Assembly: GCA_902530215.1 (NCBI GenBank) | Contig: CABZZR010000003.1 | Coordinates: forward strand, 1 to 64,000 | Origin: an uncultured Pelagibacteraceae bacterium | GTDB lineage: Bacteria; Pseudomonadota; Alphaproteobacteria; Pelagibacterales; Pelagibacteraceae | Direction of reading: 5' to 3' | Length of the DNA: 64,000 bases | Part shown: positions 17,890 through 27,558 of the stretch, one piece after another | How the letters are laid out: every line of letters begins with the position of its first letter | How positions within the stretch are numbered: position 1 is the stretch's first letter | Made by a program: the position numbers and the translations under genes | Notes under the pieces: generated by a model | The model's database searches: none | Seen by the model: only the letters and a program-made list of their open reading frames with translations | Told to the model about the DNA's origin: nothing

Positions 17890-18573
17890 TTACTGGAAGT
17901 TTCTATACAAAGATACCAGCGTTCCTTGAACTTTTACTCTGTCTGGTCCAAAAATTTTGGTTTCATATCTTTTATTTGCGCTTTCAAGGGCAACTGAGTT
18001 ACCTTTTTTTCTCATTCTTTTAAGCATTGCTTCTTGGTTATCAATTAAAGCCACTACAATTTGGCCATTTTCTGCTGTACTGGTTTTTTTAATTATGACA
18101 GTATCGCCTTCATTAATCCCTGCTTCTATCATTGAATCACCCAATACTTTTAAACCAAAGTATTCTCCATTTTTGCTTAACTGATTAGGCAAATTTACTT
18201 TACTTACTTCATTTTGAATAGCTTCTATTGGAGTCCCCGCTGCAATTTCTCCCAATACAGGTATTTCTTGGCTGTTCTTAGAATCTTTCTTACTACTATC
18301 AAGACCTCCTTTTATTACGCTTGGTGAAAAAGTATTGTATATATCGTTTGCGCTAGCGGCTTCAGGCAATTTTATAACTTTTAGGGCTCTTGCTTTGTGA
18401 GCTAATCTTTCAATAAAACCTCTTTCTTCAAGGGCGCAGATTAGCCTGTGAATTCCAGACTTAGATTTTAAATTAAGCGAGTCTTTCATTTCTTCATATG
18501 ACGGTGACTCACCAGTAGACCTAAGTCTTTTATTTATAAATAAGAGCAAGTTTTTTTGTTTTTTTGTAAGCAT
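17890..18573 (-). CDS. lexA: SOS repressor LexA
   Basis: Transcriptional repressor of the SOS response, 227 residues, a typical alphaproteobacterial length. The N-terminal winged helix (residues 1-65) contains SPSYEEMKDSLNLKSKSGIHRL-type recognition residues. After a Ser/Lys-rich linker comes the autocleavage site Ala112-Gly113 in IAAGTPIE, then the serine of the Ser-Lys dyad in LGDSM (Ser147) and the lysine in AMLKRM (Lys185). The spacing of these residues equals that of E. coli LexA. A GTTC-N7-GTTC operator lies 24 bases upstream, which indicates autoregulation. Confidence 0.95.
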   Translation of the reverse strand: MLTKKQKNLLLFINKRLRSTGESPSYEEMKDSLNLKSKSGIHRLICALEERGFIERLAHKARALKVIKLPEAASANDIYNTFSPSVIKGGLDSSKKDSKNSQEIPVLGEIAAGTPIEAIQNEVSKVNLPNQLSKNGEYFGLKVLGDSMIEAGINEGDTVIIKKTSTAENGQIVVALIDNQEAMLKRMRKKGNSVALESANKRYETKIFGPDRVKVQGTLVSLYRNFQ

Positions 18574-18596
18574 AGAACAAATCTAGTACAGATTCT

Positions 18597-18611
18597 GTTC
18601 TATAAAAGTTC
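18597..18611 (-). promoter_or_regulatory. LexA operator (SOS box, GTTC-N7-GTTC)
   Basis: GTTCTATAAAAGTTC reads as two GTTC half sites separated by seven bases (GAAC-N7-GAAC on the lexA strand). This direct-repeat form is the established LexA box of Alphaproteobacteria, distinct from the palindromic CTGT-N8-ACAG of E. coli. It ends 24 bases before the lexA start codon and overlaps the candidate -10 element, so bound LexA would block its own promoter. Confidence 0.85.
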
Positions 18612-18625
18612 TAGTTTATTTTCAA
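18599..18625 (-). promoter_or_regulatory. Putative lexA promoter
   Basis: On the lexA strand TTGAAA (complement of 18620-18625) could be a -35 element and TATAGA (complement of 18599-18604) a -10 element, 15 bases apart, which is short of the ideal 17. The -10 lies inside the LexA operator, supporting its use. This is a pattern match in AT-rich DNA and is weaker evidence than the operator itself. Confidence 0.4.
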
Positions 18626-18653
18626 TGCTTAAATTAGCTATATAAAACGAGGC

Positions 18654-19448
18654 TTATTTAAGCAATTCGATTAATTTTTTTTCTATTGAATTACTTTTGA
18701 GCAATGATTCACCTATCAAAAAATTTTTAATGCCTGTTTTTGAAATTATAAAATTAATATCATCTTTATTGATAATTCCACTCTCGCACACTAGAGGATT
18801 TTTGTGATTTTTTAAAATATTATACAAATCAATAGTTGTGTCTATCGAAACTTTTAAAGTTTTGAGGTCACGATTATTAATCCCTATTATTGCATCTTTA
18901 AAAGTAAGAGCTAACTCTGCTTCTTCACGGGTATGTACCTCAATCAAAATAGATAATCCTTGTTTTTTTGCAAATTCATATATTTCTCTAGCCTTATCAA
19001 TTTCTAATGCTGATAAAATTATTAAAATACAATCTGCTCCAGCATTTTTGGCAAGTAAAACTTGATAAGTATCTATAAAAAAATCTTTACATAAAATAGG
19101 TATTTCATAAATTTTTTTAATGTCTTTTATGTGATCTAAGCTACCTTTAAAAAAATCTTCTTCTGTCAAAACTGATAAGCATGTTGCGCCATTTTCATAA
19201 TATTTTTTAGCTATTTCAGTATGGTTAAAATTTTCATTAATTACACCAGCTGAAGGACTAGCTTTTTTTATTTCTGCGATTATCGAAATGGTTTTTTTTT
19301 TTAAATTATTTATAAGTTTTTTTTTAAAATCCTGGGTATTATTTATTTTTTTTATTTCTGAAATCAAATAATCTTCTGTATATTTTTTTTTAAGGATTAA
19401 TAGCTTTTCCTTTTTTTTTTCGACTATTTTTTTTAATACATTTTCCAT
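18654..19448 (-). CDS. trpC: Indole-3-glycerol phosphate synthase
   Basis: TIM-barrel enzyme of tryptophan synthesis that closes the indole ring of CdRP, 264 residues. Family motifs are IAEIKKASPSAGVI (catalytic lysine region), LSVLTEEDFFKGS, ILCKDFFID, ILIEVHTREEAE, GINNRDLKTLKVS and CESGI. It directly follows trpD with no intergenic base. Last gene of the trpE-G-D-C run; an 80-base gap with the LexA operator separates it from lexA. Confidence 0.96.
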   Translation of the reverse strand: MENVLKKIVEKKKEKLLILKKKYTEDYLISEIKKINNTQDFKKKLINNLKKKTISIIAEIKKASPSAGVINENFNHTEIAKKYYENGATCLSVLTEEDFFKGSLDHIKDIKKIYEIPILCKDFFIDTYQVLLAKNAGADCILIILSALEIDKAREIYEFAKKQGLSILIEVHTREEAELALTFKDAIIGINNRDLKTLKVSIDTTIDLYNILKNHKNPLVCESGIINKDDINFIISKTGIKNFLIGESLLKSNSIEKKLIELLK

Positions 19449-20453
19449 TTAAAACTGCTGAATTTTTTTTAAATGATCCAAAGTTTTACCACTGCTAATA
19501 TGACTTTTAGCTAAATTATAAGCATCATCAAATTTTTCTATTTTTTCAGAAATAATTAGGCCGGCTGCTACATTTAAGCTTACGACTACGGCAAAATCAT
19601 TAAAATTGCCACTGAATATATCAATTATTTTTTTTGAATTAAACTCCGAGTCTTCTCCTTTGAAATTTGAATCATTTTTTATATCAATACCTAGTTTTTT
19701 TGGATCAATTCTTAAGTTATTAATTTTACCTTTTCTTATTTCAATAATATTTGTAGGAGCAACAGGAGATATTTCATCCATTCCATCTTCACTATGTACA
19801 ATCCAAGAAAATTCAGAATTTAATTTATTAAGAGCTTTGGCAAATGGTAATAACCATTTTTTTGAATACACTCCAACAATTTGCCTTTTAACATTAGCAG
19901 GACTGCTTAAAGGACCAATTAAGTTAAAAATAGTTTTTTTACCTATTTTTTTTCTTACTGGTCCGACAAATTTCATTGCGGTATGATAATTGGGTGCAAA
20001 CATAAATCCAAAATTAGTCTCATTTATACACTTTTCAACTTCATTTGGTTTCAAATTTATATTTACTTTTAAAGCCTGGAGGACGTCTGCTGAACCACAT
20101 TTTGATGATAGTGCTTTATTTCCATGTTTAGCCACTTTTACTCCCATACTTGAAAGGACTATAGCTGATGCTGTAGATATATTTAATGTATTTTTCCCGT
20201 CTCCACCAGTTCCGCAAGTGTCTATTGTATTGATTGGAGTATTTACTTTTACTGCTTTATCTCTTAACACAGAAATTCCTCCAGCAAGCTCATCTTCACT
20301 TTCACCCTTCATAGATAGAGATACCAGGAAGTTTTCAATTTCTTCATCTTTCATTTGACCTGTCATAATTGTCTCAAATATAGAAACTGTTTGTTCAGTA
20401 GATAGATTTTTTTTATCTTTAATTTGTTTAATGTATGTTTCAAATTGGTTCAT
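19449..20453 (-). CDS. trpD: Anthranilate phosphoribosyltransferase
   Basis: Transfers phosphoribose from PRPP to anthranilate, 334 residues. The PRPP-binding motif is TCGTGGDGKNTLNIST, followed by VAKHGNKALSSKCGSADVLQAL, which is highly conserved. FMFAPNYHTAMKFVGPVRK and FNLIGPLSSPANVKRQIVGV complete the family fingerprint. It overlaps trpG by 4 bases and abuts trpC. Confidence 0.97.
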   Translation of the reverse strand: MNQFETYIKQIKDKKNLSTEQTVSIFETIMTGQMKDEEIENFLVSLSMKGESEDELAGGISVLRDKAVKVNTPINTIDTCGTGGDGKNTLNISTASAIVLSSMGVKVAKHGNKALSSKCGSADVLQALKVNINLKPNEVEKCINETNFGFMFAPNYHTAMKFVGPVRKKIGKKTIFNLIGPLSSPANVKRQIVGVYSKKWLLPFAKALNKLNSEFSWIVHSEDGMDEISPVAPTNIIEIRKGKINNLRIDPKKLGIDIKNDSNFKGEDSEFNSKKIIDIFSGNFNDFAVVVSLNVAAGLIISEKIEKFDDAYNLAKSHISSGKTLDHLKKIQQF

Positions 20454-21025
20454 GATTTGTAATTTATAAAATTTTTAATTAACTTTAAACCATATGATGT
20501 TTTGATGCTCTCGGGGTGGAATTGAACCCCATGAATGTTATATTTTTTATGCATTAATCCCATGATAATTTTATTTTTTGTTTCTGCGGTAATTATTAAA
20601 CTTTTACTTAATGTTTTTTTTTCAACTATTAAACTATGGTAACGTGTACCGACAACTACATTTTTTGAAAAATTTCCAAAAATTCCAATTTTTTTATAAT
20701 AAATTTTACTAGTTTTTCCATGCATTACTTCTTTTGCTTTTATAATCTTAGAACCAAACACTTGTGCAATAATTTGATGGCCTAAGCAAACTCCAAAAAT
20801 AGGTATTTTCTTATAAAAATGTTTAACTATATTTAAACAATTACCTGCTTGATTAGGATTTCCCGGACCAGGAGATATTACAATTTTATCAAATTTTAAC
20901 TTTTTTATTTTTTTTATAGAAATTTCGTCATTTCTATAAACGCTTACATTGCATTTTAAGCAAGATAAATAGTGATATAAATTATAAGTAAAGCTGTCGT
21001 AATTATCTATTAGTAATATTTTCAT
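20450..21025 (-). CDS. trpG: Anthranilate synthase component II (glutamine amidotransferase)
   Basis: Class I glutaminase subunit that feeds ammonia to TrpE, 191 residues. It begins ILLIDNYDSFTYNL. The oxyanion stretch is ISPGPGNP, the nucleophile is the Cys of GVCLGHQ, and the His-Glu pair lies in GVQFHPESI. It may serve folate synthesis as well (PabA function), as in many bacteria with one amidotransferase of this type. It shares one base with the trpE stop and overlaps trpD by 4. Confidence 0.96.
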   Translation of the reverse strand: MKILLIDNYDSFTYNLYHYLSCLKCNVSVYRNDEISIKKIKKLKFDKIVISPGPGNPNQAGNCLNIVKHFYKKIPIFGVCLGHQIIAQVFGSKIIKAKEVMHGKTSKIYYKKIGIFGNFSKNVVVGTRYHSLIVEKKTLSKSLIITAETKNKIIMGLMHKKYNIHGVQFHPESIKTSYGLKLIKNFINYKS

Positions 21026-22485
21026 TATGAAAGTGCCTTAAATAAGGCTTTTGCTTTATTAACAGTTTCTTCATATTCTTTTTGGGGAACACTATCGGCA
21101 ACAATTCCTGCCCCAGATTGAATATAAAATTTTTCATTTTTAATTAATGCCGTTCTAAGAGCTATGCATGTATCAAAATTCTTATTAGCTGAGAAATATC
21201 CTATAGCCCCCGAGTACATTTTTCTCTTATTTTTTTCCAATTCATCAATTATTTCCATTGCTCTTATTTTTGGAGCTCCCGAAACAGTTCCAGCAGGAAA
21301 ACCAGCTAACATAATATCAATTAAACTTCTTTTTTCATCAAATGTACCCTCAACGTTAGATACTATGTGCATAACATGAGAATATTTTTCAACTTTAAAT
21401 TCCTCAGTAACTTTAACAGAACCAATCTTTGAAACTTTGCCCACATCATTTCTTCCTAGATCAAGTAACATTAAATGCTCAGAAAGCTCCTTTTTATCAT
21501 TAAGAAGTTGTTTTTTATAATAATTATCTTGTTTTTTATTTTTACCTCTAGGTCTGGTACCTGCAATGGGTCTAATTGTGATTTTTTTATCTCTTAATCT
21601 TACTAGAATTTCTGGGCTACTACCAAGTATTTGAAAATTTTGAAAATTAAAATAAAACATAAAAGGAGAAGGATTTAAAGATCTTAATTTTTTATATATC
21701 TCCAATGGCGGTTTGTTTAACTTAGCTTCAAATCTGTGACTTAAAACAACTTGAAAAATATCTCCATTGAAAATGTATTTTTTTGCTTTTTTTACATTAT
21801 TCAAAAACACATTTTTAGAAATATTACACTTAATATTAATTTTATTTTTTTTAATTGTTCTAGGTAATATTTTATTATTTTCGCAGGTAAAAGTTTTAAG
21901 TTCATCAATTTCTTTCTTTAAATTTTGGAAATATTTTTTATAATTTTTAATTTTTTCATCAGCAAAAACGTTATAAATATAAAAAATGTCCTTTTTAACA
22001 TTATCATAAATAATTATATTTTTTGGTCTAATCAATTTGACGTCAGGAATTTTTAGATCATCTATAGCTTTGTTTGGAATTTTTTCTATATATCTAATAA
22101 TATCATAGGAAAAATAACCAACCAAAAGGCTACACATTGGTGGCAAATCTTTAGGTGTATTAAAATTAAACTTATCAATTAAGTTTTTTAAGAAAGGATA
22201 AGGTTTTTTTCTAATAATTTTTTTTTTGGTCTTTTCAATTTGCAAAATTTTTTTTTTATTTAATTCCCATATTTTATCTGGTTTTAAACCAACTATTGTA
22301 TATCTGCCTCTTATTTTACCTTTTTCGACAGACTCAAAGATAAAACTATCTTTTTTTGTAAGCACATTATTAATTAAATTAAGAAAAATTTTTTTATTAC
22401 CAATCTTTTCTCTACTGAAAATTATTTGGTTAATTTTATTTTTATGTTTTTTTTGAAATTTTTTAAAATTATAGTTAGTTTTCAT
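21025..22485 (-). CDS. trpE: Anthranilate synthase component I
   Basis: Chorismate-utilising enzyme that starts tryptophan synthesis, 486 residues. The N-terminal feedback-binding region has FESVEKGKIRGRYTIVGLKP. The C-terminal catalytic domain contains IFQVVLSHRFEA, PSPFMFYFNF, SSPEILVR, PIAGTRPRG, EHLMLLDLGRNDVGKVSK, GTVSGAPKIRAMEIIDELE and QSGAGIVADS. Its start overlaps the ppiD stop by 4 bases, so the chaperone and the trp genes are probably cotranscribed. No leader peptide with Trp codons was seen. Confidence 0.96.
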   Translation of the reverse strand: MKTNYNFKKFQKKHKNKINQIIFSREKIGNKKIFLNLINNVLTKKDSFIFESVEKGKIRGRYTIVGLKPDKIWELNKKKILQIEKTKKKIIRKKPYPFLKNLIDKFNFNTPKDLPPMCSLLVGYFSYDIIRYIEKIPNKAIDDLKIPDVKLIRPKNIIIYDNVKKDIFYIYNVFADEKIKNYKKYFQNLKKEIDELKTFTCENNKILPRTIKKNKINIKCNISKNVFLNNVKKAKKYIFNGDIFQVVLSHRFEAKLNKPPLEIYKKLRSLNPSPFMFYFNFQNFQILGSSPEILVRLRDKKITIRPIAGTRPRGKNKKQDNYYKKQLLNDKKELSEHLMLLDLGRNDVGKVSKIGSVKVTEEFKVEKYSHVMHIVSNVEGTFDEKRSLIDIMLAGFPAGTVSGAPKIRAMEIIDELEKNKRKMYSGAIGYFSANKNFDTCIALRTALIKNEKFYIQSGAGIVADSVPQKEYEETVNKAKALFKALS

Positions 22486-23933
22486 CTAAAGTAATTTTTA
22501 ACCTTTTCAAAAACTTTTTGATTTGTTTCGATCTTATATTTATTTTTAAGGTGTTTATCGTAAATATTAAAAATATCATTTTTAAGAGCTAGCTCAGCTT
22601 CTAATGTATTTAAAATATAATTCTGGCTCATTTTATCTATTTTATTTTCATAAATGTTGTTTACAAGAATGAGATAATTTTTGTTTAATGATTTATCAGA
22701 TACAACATTAATATCTCCATTATATAAACTGAATATTTTATTTAATACATCCTGCTCAAAAATTTCTACATCATTTACATTTGATATTTTGGCATTCTCT
22801 AATTCTAAATTATGTTCTTGAGCAAAATTTTTAAATTCGATCTTCTTAAAATTATTTTTTTCTATTTTAGATTTTATAGAATTATTTTTATTCATTATTT
22901 CTTTGATTTTTAATATTCTTGAAATGGTATCTTTTAGATTTTTGTCTTCAATAGATGGCAAAATATTTTTTTTACTAGTTATTTCTATTAAGATATAATT
23001 GTTTTCAATATCAAGTAAAAATAGTTTTTTATCTATATTTTTAAAAATTTGATTAATTTTATTCTGATTTAAATTTATTTTATTTTTAGAATTTAAAATT
23101 TCACCATTATTATTAAATAGAGCTGTTTCTTTATATTTAAGATTATACTTTCTAGAAATCTCATCAACATTACTTTCATTAACTATTAACTCATCAATCT
23201 CATCTATTTTCTCAAAAAAAAGTTTACTAAACTCTTTATCACCTGTTAATGTTTCCGGAAATAGTTCCACATATTTAGCTGTAATATATTTTTTTTGAAA
23301 GTTCTCTTTATTTGCGTTTAAAAATTCTTTCATTTCCTGTTCTTTTATCTCTTTATTGTAATAATTTTTTAAATTTATATAAGAAATATCTAACGATTTG
23401 TTTCTTTTATTATAATTTTCATTCACATAAAAACTTGGTGTAATAAATCCATCACTAATTAAAGAAAAAAATAACCTTTTCACTTCTTGTTCAGAATACA
23501 TTTTTTCAAAATATGTTGCTGGTATATTTCTTTCTATCAAAAACTTTTCGTATCTCGCTCTGGAAAACTTACCATCTTTCATAAACATTTTTTGATTTTT
23601 TATAATTTTTGACAATGCATCGTTAGATATGTTTATGTTATTTTTTTCAGCCTCAAACATTATTATTTCGTTTGAGATAAAATCAAAATATAATTTTTCC
23701 ATCATAGTAGACTGAGGATTTGATCTAAATTCATCTAGATTTGGGTCAGCAGCTCTTACATAATTTAAAAATTCTTCAATAGAAATATTTTTGTTGTCTA
23801 TAGTTGCTATTGTATTTTGGTTTCCACTTCTAAAAACACTTCCCATGCCCCACAAAACAAATGGTATGGCAATTATGAACATCATAATTTTAGCAGGTAT
23901 TCCAGATGAAAATTTTCTTATTTTATCTAACAT
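22482..23933 (-). CDS. ppiD: PpiD/SurA-type periplasmic folding factor
   Basis: Membrane-anchored chaperone of the PpiD family, 483 residues. One N-terminal transmembrane helix (about 14-33, KIMMFIIAIPFVLWGMG) is followed by the SurA_N-like segment that begins IATIDNKNISIEEFLNYV. The chaperone domain contains NEIIMFEAEKNNINIS and the FxxxRYEKFL type motif FSRARYEKFLIER. I see no convincing parvulin active-site signature, and the protein is shorter than E. coli PpiD (623), so isomerase activity is uncertain. It heads the minus-strand run into trpE, the usual alphaproteobacterial context, and is divergent from tpiA across 57 bases. Confidence 0.85.
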   Translation of the reverse strand: MLDKIRKFSSGIPAKIMMFIIAIPFVLWGMGSVFRSGNQNTIATIDNKNISIEEFLNYVRAADPNLDEFRSNPQSTMMEKLYFDFISNEIIMFEAEKNNINISNDALSKIIKNQKMFMKDGKFSRARYEKFLIERNIPATYFEKMYSEQEVKRLFFSLISDGFITPSFYVNENYNKRNKSLDISYINLKNYYNKEIKEQEMKEFLNANKENFQKKYITAKYVELFPETLTGDKEFSKLFFEKIDEIDELIVNESNVDEISRKYNLKYKETALFNNNGEILNSKNKINLNQNKINQIFKNIDKKLFLLDIENNYILIEITSKKNILPSIEDKNLKDTISRILKIKEIMNKNNSIKSKIEKNNFKKIEFKNFAQEHNLELENAKISNVNDVEIFEQDVLNKIFSLYNGDINVVSDKSLNKNYLILVNNIYENKIDKMSQNYILNTLEAELALKNDIFNIYDKHLKNKYKIETNQKVFEKVKNYFR

Positions 23934-23990
23934 TTTAATTTTATGTTACTTTATTTTTAGCCTAGACTTCTATAGATTAAAAATTGAATC

Positions 23991-24749
23991 ATGACAAATA
24001 ATTTAAAAATATTTATTGGTAACTGGAAAATGTATGGCGATATATCATCGTTAAAAATCCTAAGAAGAATAAATACCTTTTTAAACACTAAAAAAAGCAA
24101 AATGCGCCCAAGGGTTATTATGTGCATTCCTTCTATACTATTATATCCATTTTCAAAATATTTGAAAAACTCTAAAGTTAGCTTTGGTGCACAAAATTGT
24201 CATGAAATAGATAGTTACGGACCTTTCACAGGATCGATAAGTGCCAAAATGTTAAAAAAAGCTGGAGCTAAATACGTGATTATTGGTCATTCTGAAAATA
24301 GGATAGAAGGCGATGATCAAAAAAAAATTAATAAAAAAATAAAATCAGCACAAAGACAAAACTTATCTGTTATCTATTGTATAGGCGAAAATCTTACACA
24401 ACAAAAAAAAAAATTAACTTTTAAAATTTTAAAAAAACAAATAAATTCAATTTTTCTTCATAAAATAAATCTAAATAAATTGATCATTGCCTATGAACCT
24501 ACCTGGGCAATAGGCTCCGGAAATATTCCGAGGGCTGAAGAATTAAAAAAAATATTTTCCTTTATTAAAACCATTATAAAAAACAAAATTAAAAGTAAAA
24601 AAATACCTAAAATTTTATATGGAGGCTCAGTTAATAATTCAAATATAGTTTCTTTCCTAGCAATAAAAGATTGCGATGGTTTCTTAATAGGCGGTGCATC
24701 TTTATCGTCAAAAAAATTCATTGATATAATTAAAAAATGCTATAAATAA
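23991..24749 (+). CDS. tpiA: Triosephosphate isomerase
   Basis: Interconverts dihydroxyacetone phosphate and glyceraldehyde 3-phosphate, 252 residues. The substrate-binding GNWKMYG is at residues 10-16, the catalytic His is in VIIGHSENR and the catalytic Glu is in AYEPTWAIGSG. The phosphate loop is LYGGSVNNSN and GFLIGGASL. IGHSENRIEGDD has Asn where IGHSERR is common, a harmless variation seen in distant members. It would use any DHAP made by the aldolase at 49324-51357. Confidence 0.95.
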   Translation: MTNNLKIFIGNWKMYGDISSLKILRRINTFLNTKKSKMRPRVIMCIPSILLYPFSKYLKNSKVSFGAQNCHEIDSYGPFTGSISAKMLKKAGAKYVIIGHSENRIEGDDQKKINKKIKSAQRQNLSVIYCIGENLTQQKKKLTFKILKKQINSIFLHKINLNKLIIAYEPTWAIGSGNIPRAEELKKIFSFIKTIIKNKIKSKKIPKILYGGSVNNSNIVSFLAIKDCDGFLIGGASLSSKKFIDIIKKCYK

Positions 24750-24754
24750 GCGCT

Positions 24755-25057
24755 ATGGAAACTTTTTTAATACCTATAAATATAATATTAGCAGTACTTC
24801 TAATTATTGTAGTTTTGTTGCAAAAATCTGAAGGAGGAGCTTTGGGCATAGGTAATTCTCAAGAATCATTTATATCATCAAGGACTGCTGGTAACTTTTT
24901 AACAAAAATTACCTCGATTCTTGCTACTTTATTTATATTAACAAGTCTAATATTGACTATAATTTCAAATAAAAACGTTCCTACAACATCCATTTTAGAT
25001 ACAGTTGAGGAAAAAAATGAACAATCACTTCCAGAAATACCTAAATCGAACGATTAA
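24755..25057 (+). CDS. secG: Preprotein translocase subunit SecG
   Basis: Small subunit of the SecYEG translocon, 100 residues. Two transmembrane helices (about 4-22 and 52-72) flank the conserved cytoplasmic loop VLLQKSEGGALGIG, followed by FISSRTAGNFLTKIT. The tpiA-secG-pyrG order is standard for Alphaproteobacteria. It starts 5 bases after tpiA and ends in an acidic tail. Confidence 0.93.
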   Translation: METFLIPINIILAVLLIIVVLLQKSEGGALGIGNSQESFISSRTAGNFLTKITSILATLFILTSLILTIISNKNVPTTSILDTVEEKNEQSLPEIPKSND

Positions 25058-25099
25058 TTTACTTTAATTTTTTTAAAAAATAATCTATAGTGTACTTCC

Positions 25100-26725
25100 A
25101 TGGCGCGATATGTATTTGTCACTGGCGGCGTGGTTTCATCACTAGGCAAAGGACTCTCATCAGCTTCACTTGCTGCTTTATTACAATCAAGAGGATTTAA
25201 AGTTAGAGTTAGAAAATTAGATCCTTACCTTAATGTTGATCCAGGTACAATGAATCCTTTTCAACACGGAGAAGTTTTTGTAACAGATGATGGCGCAGAG
25301 ACAGATTTGGATATCGGACATTATGAAAGATTTACAGGAATATCAGGAACGAAATCTGATAACATTACGACAGGAGGAATTTATAGCGATATTATTAAAA
25401 AAGAAAGAAAAGGTGATTATTTAGGTGGTACTGTTCAAGTAGTGCCACACGTTACAGACAGAATTAAAAAATTTTTGTCACAAGATATAAAAAATGAAGA
25501 TTTTGTAATATGTGAAATTGGAGGAACAGTTGGCGATATTGAAAGCTTGCCATTTTTAGAAGCAATTAGACAATTTTCAAATGACATTGGAAAAAATAAT
25601 AGTTTATTTATTCATCTAACTTTAGTCCCATACCTAAAGGCTTCCGGAGAACTTAAAACTAAACCAACACAACATTCTGTTAAAGAATTGCGAAGTTTAG
25701 GTATTCAACCGGATATAATTATCTGTAGATCTGAAAAGAAAATTCCAAAAGACGAAAGAAAAAAAATATCTTTATTTTGCAATGTACCAATTGATAATGT
25801 TATCGAAACTGTAGATGTAAAAACAATTTATGAAGCTCCAATAAGTTTTCATAAGGAAAAATTAGATGACAGAGTTATTACTTATTTTAAAATTAAAAAT
25901 ACAAAAAAACCCAACCTGAAAAAATGGAAAAATATTACTAACAAAGTGTTAAGTTCAAAAAGAGATGTAAATATTGGTATAATAGGAAAATATGTTAATT
26001 TGAAAGATGCTTATAAATCTTTGGATGAAGCATTAATTCATGGTGGTATATCAAATAATCTAAAAGTAAATTTAACCAGAATAGATTCTGAAAATTTAAA
26101 GGTTGAAAATGTAAAAATGCTGTTAAATGGTGTGTCAGGAGTTTTAATTCCAGGTGGTTTTGGAAAAAGGGGTAGTGAAGGCAAAATTGCTGCCATAAAA
26201 TATGCAAGATTAAACAATATACCTTTCTTTGGAATTTGTTTTGGAATGCAAATGGCAATTATTGAAGCAGCTAGAAATTTATTAAAAATAAAAAATGCGT
26301 CAACCAGTGAATTCGGCAATAATTGTACACCAGTGGTTGGTTTATTAGAGGAGTGGCATAAAGGGAAAACAAAGATTAAAGGAAGTACAAAAAATTTAGG
26401 AGGGACAATGAGATTAGGACTTTATGATGCAATTTTGAAAAATAATTCACTCATATCTAAAATTTATGCAATGAAAAAAATTAAAGAAAGACACAGACAT
26501 AGGTACGAAGTGAATATAAAATACAAGGATGAGTTTGAAAAAAAAGGCTTAATTTTTTCGGCAATGTCTCCTGATGGTACACTTCCTGAAATAATTGAAT
26601 TAAAAAATCATCCTTGGTTTATTGGCGTTCAATTTCACCCTGAATTTAAATCAAGACCTTTTACACCGCACCCATTGTTTTCATCATTTATTAAAGCTGC
26701 AGAAGATAAGCGGAGAGGCAATTAA
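25100..26725 (+). CDS. pyrG: CTP synthase
   Basis: Amidates UTP to CTP with glutamine, 541 residues. The synthase domain opens with [22 protein letters not shown] and contains [27 protein letters not shown] (family blocks DPYLN and [11 protein letters not shown]) and [15 protein letters not shown]. The glutaminase domain has [10 protein letters not shown], the nucleophile Cys in FFGICFGMQ and the His/Glu of GVQFHPEF. It ends in a 1-base overlap with kdsA. A 42-base gap separates it from secG. Confidence 0.97.
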   Translation: MARYVFVTGGVVSSLGKGLSSASLAALLQSRGFKVRVRKLDPYLNVDPGTMNPFQHGEVFVTDDGAETDLDIGHYERFTGISGTKSDNITTGGIYSDIIKKERKGDYLGGTVQVVPHVTDRIKKFLSQDIKNEDFVICEIGGTVGDIESLPFLEAIRQFSNDIGKNNSLFIHLTLVPYLKASGELKTKPTQHSVKELRSLGIQPDIIICRSEKKIPKDERKKISLFCNVPIDNVIETVDVKTIYEAPISFHKEKLDDRVITYFKIKNTKKPNLKKWKNITNKVLSSKRDVNIGIIGKYVNLKDAYKSLDEALIHGGISNNLKVNLTRIDSENLKVENVKMLLNGVSGVLIPGGFGKRGSEGKIAAIKYARLNNIPFFGICFGMQMAIIEAARNLLKIKNASTSEFGNNCTPVVGLLEEWHKGKTKIKGSTKNLGGTMRLGLYDAILKNNSLISKIYAMKKIKERHRHRYEVNIKYKDEFEKKGLIFSAMSPDGTLPEIIELKNHPWFIGVQFHPEFKSRPFTPHPLFSSFIKAAEDKRRGN

Positions 26726-27558
26726 TGCAAAATAAGTCTGTTAAGTGTGGAAAATTAAATATTTCAAATGCAAGTCCGTTTACTTTAATTGCTGGACCAT
26801 GCCAATTAGAAAATGAAAAACATGCCTTAGAAGTTGCTGGTGAATTAAAAAAAATTACCGAAAAGTTAGGAATTGGTTTAATTTATAAAACATCCTTTGA
26901 TAAAGCGAATAGAACGAGTTTAAAAGGGAAGAGAGGAGCAGGTCTTGAAAAATCTTTGCCAGTTTTTGACAAAATAAGAAAAGATATTGGAGTGCCAGTT
27001 TTAACAGATGTCCATACATCTGAACAATGCGAAATTGTTTCAAATCACGTTGATGTTTTGCAGATACCAGCTTTTTTATGTAGACAGACTGATTTGCTTA
27101 TTGCCGCTGCAAAAACTGGAAAAGTTATAAATGTTAAAAAAGGGCAATTTTTAGCACCTTGGGATATGGTAAATGTAACGAAAAAAATTGAAGATTCTGG
27201 AAATAAAAATATTTTAGTTACAGAGAGAGGGGCTAGTTTCGGTTACAATACTTTAGTATCTGACATGAGATCACTACCAATTATGGCAAAGAATGGTTAT
27301 CCAGTAGTTTTTGATGCAACACATTCAGTTCAACAACCCGGGGGCATGGGAGACAAAAGTGGAGGTCAAAGAGAATTCGTAGAGTATCTGGCACGCGCAG
27401 CTATAGCAGTGGGTGTTGCGGCAGTTTTTATGGAAACACATCCTGATCCAGACAACGCACCATCTGATGGGCCAAATATGGTTCCATTATCAAAAATGCC
27501 AAGCTTGTTAAATCAACTAGTTGAAATTGATAAGTTAATAAAAAATGGCAAAAATTAA
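26725..27558 (+). CDS. kdsA: 3-deoxy-D-manno-octulosonate 8-phosphate synthase
   Basis: Condenses arabinose 5-phosphate with PEP to make Kdo-8-P for the LPS inner core, 277 residues. Conserved blocks are [101 protein letters not shown] and [17 protein letters not shown]. Cys and Asn of the metal site variants were not resolved further. The end overlaps eno by 14 bases; the pairing puts a PEP user beside the PEP-forming enolase. Confidence 0.96.
   Translation: MQNKSVKCGKLNISNASPFTLIAGPCQLENEKHALEVAGELKKITEKLGIGLIYKTSFDKANRTSLKGKRGAGLEKSLPVFDKIRKDIGVPVLTDVHTSEQCEIVSNHVDVLQIPAFLCRQTDLLIAAAKTGKVINVKKGQFLAPWDMVNVTKKIEDSGNKNILVTERGASFGYNTLVSDMRSLPIMAKNGYPVVFDATHSVQQPGGMGDKSGGQREFVEYLARAAIAVGVAAVFMETHPDPDNAPSDGPNMVPLSKMPSLLNQLVEIDKLIKNGKN

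Noticed and set aside
25995-26319. Open frames on the strand opposite pyrG
   Set aside because: They mirror a highly conserved coding sequence, have no family features and no ribosome binding site. Similar antisense frames inside dnaE, trpD, trkA and others were dismissed for the same reason.
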